Origin: Comamonadaceae bacterium
GTDB lineage: Bacteria; Pseudomonadota; Gammaproteobacteria; Burkholderiales; Burkholderiaceae_C
Direction of reading: 5' to 3'
Assembly (NCBI GenBank): GCA_947464665.1
Contig: CANHXV010000056.1
Span: forward strand, 1-11,319
Length of the DNA: 11,319 nt
Position numbers and translations under genes: made by a program. The notes beneath the pieces were generated by a model, which did not search any database, was not told where the DNA came from, and saw only the letters and a list, made by a program, of their open reading frames with translations. Positions 6,167-11,319 of this stretch are shown piece by piece; within the stretch, counting starts at the first letter, position 1; each line of letters begins with the position of its first letter.

Positions 6167-6586
6167 TCATGACGCGTTGACGATTGGCGTGCCTGTTTTG
6201 ATTAACTCATCTAAGATGAGAAACGCATCCTTGGCGGAAGCTGTATAAGGGTCAAATTCTGGATGTGACATCTGAACCATGGGATCATCTTTTGACAAAT
6301 AGACAAGTGCCATAGACCATTGACCAAACCTTCTTTGCGTTATTTCTTCCATTGACAGCAGTTGAATATTTTGGTGATTTCGATCAGCCATGATTCGAGC
6401 GTAAAGCAAGTTCACTTTGGATCTCTCGCCTTCCAAGACTTGCAACCATAAGCCGGAGCCTTGGCATAAAACACCTGTGATATTTGCTTTCTTGTTGTGA
6501 GAATCAGATTTCTCCAAAATCAAGGTGGTGATTGTCGTTGTGATGGGGCCCACTGGTTGGCTGACATACAAGAGTCGTACTAGCAT
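6167..6586 (-). CDS. Stand-alone BLUF-domain blue-light photoreceptor
   Basis: A 139-residue protein with an N-terminal BLUF (sensor of blue light using FAD) domain at about 1-95. The photocycle residues known from AppA/PixD-type proteins are all present: Tyr7 in LLYVS, Asn31 in SHNKKANITG, Gln49 in LWLQVLEG, and Trp90 and Met92 in FGQWSMAL. FAD would bind non-covalently between two helices. The remaining 45 residues form a short C-terminal extension, typical of short BLUF proteins that signal through a partner and carry no enzymatic output domain. The start is clear: AAAAGGAG ends about eight bases before the ATG. It is the first gene of a minus-strand series, with the exported methyltransferase-like gene 101 bases downstream. 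The partner and output are unknown. Confidence 0.93.
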   Translation of the reverse strand: MLVRLLYVSQPVGPITTTITTLILEKSDSHNKKANITGVLCQGSGLWLQVLEGERSKVNLLYARIMADRNHQNIQLLSMEEITQRRFGQWSMALVYLSKDDPMVQMSHPEFDPYTASAKDAFLILDELIKTGTPIVNAS

Positions 6587-6896
6587 GAGTGGCTCCTTTT
6601 AGAATAAACAAAGTCATCTGTCAGAGACATGAGTAACTGATTACAAAGGACATGTTAGCTTATCTCTCACAAAAAGTTGATCTGAGGCTTGAGTTGGTAC
6701 AAAGATCATGAGGCATAGAGATAAAACCATTTAAATGCCTGTGACGCGCATCTTTTGCCCTGCAAATGGAACCGCAATTGGCACTCAAGCGCCAACCGGG
6801 GTAAGTTTTAGGGCTTATATCGGTAGGGCGAAGCGGATATTTGCATCAAATTAGAATTGATCTTAGGAATGATTGCCCAACACTTCAGAGGTTATT
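6587..6896. other. Intergenic region between the BLUF gene and the TPR gene
   Basis: There is no convincing gene in these 310 bases, which must hold the promoters for the two divergent flanking genes. Visible elements are a GACATG direct repeat (6626-6631 and 6649-6654, 23 bases apart) with GTAA-CTGA-TTAC dyad symmetry between the copies (6633-6644), a small TTGGC/GCCAA inverted repeat (6778-6782 and 6791-6795), and an ATTTG/CAAAT dyad near 6839-6851. No strong -35/-10 pair was found on either strand. The GACATG arrangement could be an operator; that is speculation. Confidence 0.4.
6887..6891 (+). promoter_or_regulatory. Ribosome-binding site fixing the GTG start of the TPR gene
   Basis: AGAGG lies five bases before the GTG at 6897, directly ahead of a canonical signal peptide. 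The longer frame from the TTG at 6873 would put eight extra residues before it. Confidence 0.55.
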
Positions 6897-7352
6897 GTGA
6901 AAAATAGACTGATTGCATCTTTGCTCTTTTTTTCTTTTCAAGCATGGTCTGCAGATACAGCGCCAACGCAGCCTGCGACTAAATCTGTTGCAGAAATACT
7001 GCTGCCAGCCAGAAATGCCATCAAGGCTGGCAATTATGAAAAGGCCATTGATTTGCTGACCGAGGCCGATCAAAAAAAATCGGCTGACTGGCATAACTTA
7101 ATGGGCTACAGCCTTAGAAAAAAAGCCGCGCCTAATTTGAATGAAGCTGAAAAATTCTACCTATCCGCTTTGAATTTGGACGCCAATCACAGGGGTGCCT
7201 TGGAATATTACGGCGAATTGCTGCTGCTTAAAAATGACCTGGCCGGCGCTGAGAAAATGCTAGCCCGATTAGACAAAGCCTGTAGGTTTGGGTGTGAAGA
7301 GTTTCAAGACTTGAAAGAAAGTATCAAGCAGTACAAAACCAAAAAACCCTGA
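6897..7352 (+). CDS. Exported tetratricopeptide-repeat protein, GTG start
   Basis: This 151-residue protein starts with a signal peptide (MKNRLIASLLFFSFQAWSA, cleavage after about residue 19). About three TPR-like helical hairpins follow: residues 34-67 (ARNAIKAGNYEKAIDLL), 68-97 (GYSLRKK to YLSALNLDAN) and 98-126 (GALEYYGELLLLKNDLAGAEKML). The C-terminus has a cysteine pair (Cys129, Cys133 in CRFGC) that could form a disulfide in the periplasm. The GTG start was preferred because AGAGG sits five bases upstream and a clean signal sequence begins there. Such small periplasmic TPR proteins usually act as binding adaptors; nothing here identifies the partner. It is followed 42 bases later by the DUF2236 gene on the same strand, possibly an operon. 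Confidence 0.8.
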   Translation: MKNRLIASLLFFSFQAWSADTAPTQPATKSVAEILLPARNAIKAGNYEKAIDLLTEADQKKSADWHNLMGYSLRKKAAPNLNEAEKFYLSALNLDANHRGALEYYGELLLLKNDLAGAEKMLARLDKACRFGCEEFQDLKESIKQYKTKKP

Positions 7353-7394
7353 TGACATGACGGTTGCAAAAACAGCCCTTGATGTGCAGGCCTT

Positions 7395-8321
7395 TTGAGC
7401 TTGAATGTGATATCTAACATTCTCCAAATTGTGAAGCCTTTGGCGTTTGACGCCATTGGCAAAGGGCTTCAAAACATGACGGGTGCTTCCTCTTCATTAG
7501 AGGAGTTTAAGTGGCCAGTTGGCGACCCTGGTTTGTTTGGGCCACACTCTGTTGCTTGGAAAGTTCATGCCAATTTTTCAGCCATGATGGTCGGTGGATT
7601 ATCTTCATTGATGATCCAGGCGCTACATCCAAGAGCTTTGGCAGCCGTCTGGGATCACTCCAACTTTCGCCATCAGCTAAAGGCCCGACTGGGTCGAACA
7701 GCGCTTTTTGTTGCGGCGACAACTTACGGCAGTGTCGATCTTGCTACGCGGCATATTCTGCGTGTCAATGCCATCCACGCCAAAATTCAGGGCATCGATT
7801 TGAAGGGTCAGGCTTATTGCGCCAACGAGCCCCACCTGCTGCGATGGGTCCACCTGGTTGAAACGATCTCTTTTTTAAATGCTTACCAACACCTTAACTT
7901 GCAACCATTGTCTGCATCAGACTGTGACAGGTATGTGGTCGAGATGAACAAAGTAGGTGAGATGCTGGGCGCTACCAATTTGCCCATCACATTCAGCGAT
8001 GCCAAGCTTGCCATGTCGCAGTACGAACCCGAGCTGGTATTTGATCAGCGAACTCGCGAAACGCTGAAGTCGATTGAGTCTTATTCAGTGGACCTCACTG
8101 AAAAACCATTTTTTGCTTTGATACTGAGTGCATCCTTTGACATTGTTCCCAATTGGCTTTTGGAAATGCTGCAAAGAAAATCAAATTCATGTTTGCAGAT
8201 CAATGCTCGCAGATTGGCTTTGCAAATTGCCTCGCAGCCCGTTCAGTGGATGCTTGACGAGCAGGGCGTGAGTGCAGTGTCAAAACGGCGAGTCAATTTA
8301 TTGGGGTCAGATCAACATTAA
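7395..8321 (+). CDS. DUF2236 / MpaB-like oxygenase family protein with an element-derived C-terminus
   Basis: The protein has up to 308 residues. Family landmarks are GLFGPHSVAW (46-55), LHPRALAAV (77-85, His78), GRTALFVAATTYG (100-112), HAKIQG (128-133) and the EPHLLRWVH block (145-153). In DUF2236/latex-clearing-protein/MpaB relatives such conserved histidines bind a b-type heme or a metal; the substrate here is unknown. There is no ATG near the start: an in-frame TGA at 7380-7382 leaves TTG 7395, TTG 7401 or GTG 7407. GCAGG at 7386-7390 is nearest to TTG 7395, but the choice is uncertain. The last nine residues (VNLLGSDQH) are encoded almost entirely by the left arm of the palindrome at 8293-8450, so the native C-terminus has probably been replaced. 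Confidence 0.82.
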   Translation: MSLNVISNILQIVKPLAFDAIGKGLQNMTGASSSLEEFKWPVGDPGLFGPHSVAWKVHANFSAMMVGGLSSLMIQALHPRALAAVWDHSNFRHQLKARLGRTALFVAATTYGSVDLATRHILRVNAIHAKIQGIDLKGQAYCANEPHLLRWVHLVETISFLNAYQHLNLQPLSASDCDRYVVEMNKVGEMLGATNLPITFSDAKLAMSQYEPELVFDQRTRETLKSIESYSVDLTEKPFFALILSASFDIVPNWLLEMLQRKSNSCLQINARRLALQIASQPVQWMLDEQGVSAVSKRRVNLLGSDQH

Positions 8322-8450
8322 TTTCCAATCAAAGGGGATCAAGACTAAGGGGGGCTTCCTCATGGTGGGGTACCACAAATCGTCAGCCCCCCTTAGTCTT
8401 GATCCCCTTTGATTGACAAAATTAATGTTGATCTGACCCCAATAAATTGA
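8293..8450. repeat. 158-base near-perfect palindrome (candidate MITE/REP-type element) between convergent genes
   Basis: The outer arms (8293-8322 and 8421-8450) are perfect 30-base inverted repeats containing TTGGGGTCAGATCAACATTA. The inner arms (8326-8356 and 8385-8415) are perfect 31-base inverted repeats. They are separated only by a 3-versus-5-base internal mismatch (8323-8325 against 8416-8420). The 28-base centre (8357-8384) contains a small GTGG-GGTA-CCAC hairpin. Each outer arm carries an in-frame TAA, so it ends the flanking gene on its side. There is no T-tract after the stem in either direction, so it is not a classical intrinsic terminator, though such a stem may still block or stabilise transcripts. 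No transposase is encoded, and no clear target duplication is visible. A MITE or REP/RAYT-related repeat is the best guess. Confidence 0.88.
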
Positions 8451-9660
8451 TTGACATGCCCAGTTCTTTTAGAATTTTCTCGGTGTGCTGGCCCAAGGTG
8501 GGGATGGCGTCCATTCGGTAGTCGAAAGAAGTTTGTCGGCCTGGGGGCAGAAGGGCGGGCAGGTCGCCGGATGGCGAGGGTACGTTCACCCAGCGATCAC
8601 GGGCTTTGAGCTGGGGGTGAGCCCACAAGTCGGCCATGTTGTTCATTCGGGCATTGGCAATCTGAGCGGTTTCTAAGCGTTCAATCACTTGGGGCACTGT
8701 CAGATTTGAAAATTCTTTCAAGATGATGGCTTCCAAAGCTTGTCGGTGTTCATTGCGTTTGGAATTGCTTTCGAATCGCGGGTCTTGGCTTAGCTTGTCT
8801 TGCAACATCACATGCTTGCAAAATAAAACCCATTCACGTTCATTTTGCAAACCCAACATCACAGTGCCTTGGTCTTCAGGGCTTGCTAAGGTTTGGGGGT
8901 CTAGTGCGCCACCCGCTGCGAAGGGTCCGTAGGGGTAAATGGTGGCGTGAGATGCCGCACTGCGCGGCGGTGGCGATGCCCCGTCCATGGCGTAGTACAT
9001 GGGAAAGCCCATCCACTCACTGAGCGACTCCAACATCGAAACATCAATGTGCGAGCCTTCGCCTGTTTTATCGCGGTGAATGATGGCTGACAAAATATTG
9101 GTGTAGGCATACATGCCCGCGGCAATGTCGGCAATGGAGTTGCCGCTTTTGCTCGGGCTGTCGGGTGTGCCTGTGACGCTCAAATAACCCGCTTCACTTT
9201 GAATGAGCAAGTCGTAGGCTTTTTTATCGCGGTAAGGGCCATCAAGGCCATAGCCCGATATGTCACAGACAATGAGGCTTGGGTTTTGCGATCGCAAGGT
9301 GGCAGCGTCTAGGCCCATGCGGGTGGTAGCACCGGGCGCCAAGTTTTGCACCAAAACATCTGCTTTGGCAATCAAGGCTTTGAGAACTTCGAGGTGCTTT
9401 TCATTTTTTAAATCTAAAGCCAAACTTTCCTTAGAGCGATTCACCCACACAAAGTGCGAGGCTTGTCCTCTGGCACGTTGATCGTAGGCTCTTGCAAAAT
9501 CACCCACTTCAGGCCGTTCAATTTTGATCACGCGCGCGCCCAAGTCAGCCAATTGCCTTGTGCAAAAGGGCGCAGCAATGGCATGTTCTAGCGATACCAC
9601 TGTGATGTGGTCAAGCGGCCTCGCGGGTGGTTGGGTGGAAGTCGCGGTGGTCAAAGTCAT
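8422..9660 (-). CDS. CaiB/BaiF-family (class III) CoA-transferase with an element-derived C-terminus
   Basis: A 412-residue cytoplasmic enzyme that transfers CoA between a carboxylic acid and an acyl-CoA. The N-terminal Rossmann part begins VVSLEHAIAAPFCTRQLADLGARVIKIERP (21-50), followed by NRSKESLALDLK (74-85). The catalytic aspartate is Asp150 in AYDLLIQSEAG, which forms the aspartyl-CoA intermediate in this family. A small domain and the C-terminal return to the first domain follow. The substrate cannot be read directly; mesaconyl/citramalyl/succinyl-type transferases are the closest in feel. The ATG shares one base with the stop of an acyl-CoA dehydrogenase remnant (TAATG). The native end of these proteins normally continues some residues beyond LGQHTEKILKELG. 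Here it changes to MSINLLGSDQH, encoded by the right arm of the palindrome, implying loss of the original last residues. Confidence 0.9.
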   Translation of the reverse strand: MTLTTATSTQPPARPLDHITVVSLEHAIAAPFCTRQLADLGARVIKIERPEVGDFARAYDQRARGQASHFVWVNRSKESLALDLKNEKHLEVLKALIAKADVLVQNLAPGATTRMGLDAATLRSQNPSLIVCDISGYGLDGPYRDKKAYDLLIQSEAGYLSVTGTPDSPSKSGNSIADIAAGMYAYTNILSAIIHRDKTGEGSHIDVSMLESLSEWMGFPMYYAMDGASPPPRSAASHATIYPYGPFAAGGALDPQTLASPEDQGTVMLGLQNEREWVLFCKHVMLQDKLSQDPRFESNSKRNEHRQALEAIILKEFSNLTVPQVIERLETAQIANARMNNMADLWAHPQLKARDRWVNVPSPSGDLPALLPPGRQTSFDYRMDAIPTLGQHTEKILKELGMSINLLGSDQH

Positions 9661-9767
9661 TAAAACGATCTCGGTAAACCCAGCACATGCTCGGCCATGA
9701 AAGAATAAATTAAATTGCTAGAAATAGGCGCCACTTGGTACAGCCTGGTTTCTCTGAACGACCCACC
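9660..9767 (-). pseudogene. 3' remnant of an acyl-CoA dehydrogenase gene
   Basis: Reading the minus strand just upstream of the CoA-transferase gives 35 codons from GGSFRE through LYQVAPISSN to AEHVLGLPRSF and TAA. This matches my memory of the C-terminus of a Burkholderiales acyl-CoA dehydrogenase subgroup (an 'RIAPxNN ... AEHxLGLPRSF' type ending). The frame stays open to 9836, but upstream of about 9768 the sequence no longer looks like the family. The rest of the gene, normally some 350 further codons, is absent; the VOC gene begins at 9883 on the other strand. The TAA shares its last A with the CoA-transferase ATG (TAATG), an intact operon junction. This argues that the two were cotranscribed before a deletion or rearrangement. 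Confidence 0.65.
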
Positions 9768-9843
9768 CAAGTTTGCAAATTTGACAGGATTTCTGAGCTC
9801 AATGGTTAAACTTGATGAAAGAGAGTGGAATTTGAGTTAAAAA

Positions 9844-9849
9844 TATAAC
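9844..9849 (+). promoter_or_regulatory. Candidate -10 box for the VOC gene
   Basis: TATAAC in an AT-rich stretch 34 bases before the VOC start. No good -35 lies at 16-18 bases, so this is only a weak candidate. A TTGACA at 9781-9786 has no matching -10. Confidence 0.2.
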
Positions 9850-9882
9850 ATCTCTCGATTCAATGAAGCATCAAAATATCCA

Positions 9883-10275
9883 ATGATTGACCATCTTGAC
9901 CACATCGTCCTAACCACTGCCCATGAGGCCGCTTGCGTTGACTTTTACACGCGAATCATGGGCATGCGTTTAGAAAGCTTTGTAGGCGGCACGCCGCCAG
10001 TCACTCGCAAAGCCTTCAAATACGGCAATCAAAAGATTAACTTGCATGTGAAGGGCAAAGAGTTTGACCCCAAGGCGCACTTGCCTGTGCCAGGCTCGTT
10101 AGACCTTTGCTTTATTGCTTCGATGCCACTTGAGCAAGTGATAGCCAAGTTAAATGCAGAGGCTTGGCCTATTTTGGAAGGGCCCGTCATGCGCACGGGC
10201 GCTACACAAAAAATCAGGTCGGTCTACGTTCGAGATCCCGACCTGAATTTGATTGAAATTTCTGAACTGGCCTAA
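9883..10275 (+). CDS. VOC-superfamily (glyoxalase/bleomycin-resistance-like) protein, GLOD5-like
   Basis: A 130-residue protein made of two beta-alpha-beta-beta-beta modules of the vicinal oxygen chelate fold. Module 1 begins LDHIVLT (5-11) with His7. His55 in INLHVKGKEF and Glu125 in DLNLIEIS are the other expected metal-side residues. The blocks FYTRIMGM, VPGSLDLCFI, LEGPVMRTGA and VRDPDLNLIEIS closely follow human GLOD5 and its bacterial homologues as I remember them. The catalytic activity of that subgroup is not established, so glyoxalase, epimerase or dioxygenase activity should not be assumed. The start ATG has no obvious Shine-Dalgarno; the frame begins right at the conserved first strand, so the start is nonetheless likely right. 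It is divergent from the acyl-CoA dehydrogenase remnant and converges on the Bug gene with two bases between the stops. Confidence 0.87.
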   Translation: MIDHLDHIVLTTAHEAACVDFYTRIMGMRLESFVGGTPPVTRKAFKYGNQKINLHVKGKEFDPKAHLPVPGSLDLCFIASMPLEQVIAKLNAEAWPILEGPVMRTGATQKIRSVYVRDPDLNLIEISELA

Positions 10276-10277
10276 GC

Positions 10278-11252
10278 TTAGTCAGCGTAGACGCCAGCCG
10301 ATCGAATGACAGGGCCCCACTTGCCAATTTCAGACTGAAGCCAAGTGCGAAGACCTTCTGGTGTCTGCTTGGAGTCAGGCACAATTTCCGCGCCCAAGTC
10401 TGCCATGCGAGCTACAAAGGCTGGATCTTTCAAAGCGGTTCTCACGGCAGAACCAAATTTTTCAATGTTGGCCGCGGGTGTGCCTTTGGGGGCATAAATG
10501 CCGTGCCACACAATGACTTCAAAATCTTTCAAACCACCTTCAGTCAAGGTGGGAGCATCGGGCAAAGCACGAATTCGTTGCTTGGTGGTCACGCCGTACA
10601 GATTGACAGTGCCTGCCTTGATGTGTTGCGTGGTTTGAGTGGTTTGGTCACACAAAATATCAACCTGACCGCCCAACAAGGCATTCAGCGCCGGTGCGGT
10701 GCCAGAAAACGGCACGGTGGTCAGGTCGACCCCCAAGGCCTGCTGCAGCAACATGCCGCACAAATGCGAGACCGCGCCCAAACCGGCATTGGCTAAATTG
10801 ATTTTCTTGGCATTGGCTTTGATGTAGGCCGTTAACTCTTGCATGTTTTTGGCGGGCAAGTCTTTTCGGCCAATCAGGGTCATGGGGACGTCCACCGCCT
10901 GGCTGACAAATTCAAAGTCAGTCATGGGGTTGAAGGCCATTTTTCTATAAAGCGCGGGGGCCGTTGACATGCCGTTGTGATGAATTAGAAAGGTATAGCC
11001 ATCGGGGGCAGCCTTGGCCACAAAGCCACCGGCTATCGTGCCGCCTGCGCCCGCCTTGTTTTCAACCACCACGGTTTGGCCTAAAGTTTTGCTCATGTTG
11101 GCCGCCAGTGTGCGCGCCACAATGTCAGTAGGTCCGCCAGCGGCAAAGGGCACTACCAGGGTAATGGATTTGGTGGGGTAGCCTTGGGCCGAAGCGCCGA
11201 AGGGCACCATCAGAACGGCCAAGCTAGCGAGAAGGGCGGAAGCTAATTTCAT
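10278..11252 (-). CDS. Bug-family (TctC) periplasmic solute-binding protein
   Basis: Read from the ATG at 11252 the protein has 324 residues. It starts with a signal peptide (MKLASALLASLAVLMVPFGASA, cleavage before QGYP). YPTKSITLVVPFAAGGPTD is the hallmark first strand and ligand loop of Bug receptors, which bind carboxylate solutes. VVVENKAGAGGTIAG, PDGYTFLI and ALLGGQVDILCDQ are further family blocks, and the length is normal. A longer frame from 11300 would add 16 residues ahead of the signal peptide; neither start has a strong ribosome-binding site, so the signal-peptide start is preferred. No TctA/TctB membrane partner is in the window, which is usual for the many orphan Bug receptors of Burkholderiales. 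The ligand is unknown; nearby CoA-thioester genes make an organic acid plausible. Confidence 0.92.
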   Translation of the reverse strand: MKLASALLASLAVLMVPFGASAQGYPTKSITLVVPFAAGGPTDIVARTLAANMSKTLGQTVVVENKAGAGGTIAGGFVAKAAPDGYTFLIHHNGMSTAPALYRKMAFNPMTDFEFVSQAVDVPMTLIGRKDLPAKNMQELTAYIKANAKKINLANAGLGAVSHLCGMLLQQALGVDLTTVPFSGTAPALNALLGGQVDILCDQTTQTTQHIKAGTVNLYGVTTKQRIRALPDAPTLTEGGLKDFEVIVWHGIYAPKGTPAANIEKFGSAVRTALKDPAFVARMADLGAEIVPDSKQTPEGLRTWLQSEIGKWGPVIRSAGVYAD

Positions 11253-11319
11253 TTTGCAGACTTTCAAAGGGAGTTCAACGATGCTTGGGATGATAGTCAC
11301 TCACATTTGACTGTGCAAT

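Noticed and set aside
6778..6795. TTGGCAC near 6778 as a sigma-54 promoter (TGGCAC-N5-TTGC)
   Set aside because: The downstream GC element is missing; the bases form a small inverted repeat instead.
8326..8415. Inner stem of the palindrome as a simple bidirectional intrinsic terminator
   Set aside because: Neither side of the stem is followed by a T-tract, and the symmetry extends a further 30 bases through coding sequence.
11253..11300. Longer N-terminus for the Bug receptor
   Set aside because: It would place 16 non-signal residues before the canonical signal peptide, and no Shine-Dalgarno supports it.

Overview
The gene content points to a betaproteobacterium of the order Burkholderiales, probably Comamonadaceae-like and moderate in GC. 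The signs are a Bug/TctC periplasmic receptor, a CaiB/BaiF CoA-transferase, a DUF2236 (MpaB-type) protein, a stand-alone BLUF photoreceptor and an E1-alpha/E1-beta/lipoyl-domain trio. This assignment rests on remembered family distributions, not on a search. No rRNA, tRNA, CRISPR array or intact transposase was seen.

Layout. Bases 2-250 (+) hold the 3' end of a DevA/LolD-type ABC exporter ATPase. It converges, with overlapping stops, on a minus-strand run of small unknown genes (about 1297 to 247) whose junctions are ATGA and GTGA overlaps. Divergent from that run, 1296-3618 (+) is a tight three-gene operon: thiamine-diphosphate dehydrogenase E1 alpha, E1 beta and an 83-residue free-standing lipoyl/biotinyl carrier. 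No E2 acyltransferase or E3 follows. A short glycine-rich orphan reading frame (3663-3791) separates it from a convergent APC-type amino-acid permease (5172-3796, minus). Upstream of the permease on the same strand are an exported methyltransferase-like protein (6065-5202) and a BLUF blue-light sensor (6586-6167). After a 310-base non-coding stretch come an exported TPR protein (6897-7352) and a DUF2236/MpaB-like enzyme (7395-8321), both on plus.

The most striking structure is a 158-base near-perfect palindrome (8293-8450). It sits between the convergent DUF2236 and CoA-transferase genes and supplies the last codons and stop of both, so two unrelated proteins end in the same NLLGSDQH tail. 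It looks like a small non-autonomous mobile or REP-type element that overwrote two native 3' ends.

The right part is a CoA-thioester/organic-acid neighbourhood: the CoA-transferase (9660-8422, minus), a newly recognised 3' remnant of an acyl-CoA dehydrogenase joined to it by TAATG (9767-9660, minus), a GLOD5-like VOC protein (9883-10275, plus) and a convergent Bug-family solute receptor (11252-10278, minus). The remnant suggests that the CoA-transferase once sat in an acyl-CoA dehydrogenase/CoA-transferase operon whose upstream part was deleted. Several starts are non-ATG or lie downstream of the longest frame; Shine-Dalgarno positions and signal peptides decided these.
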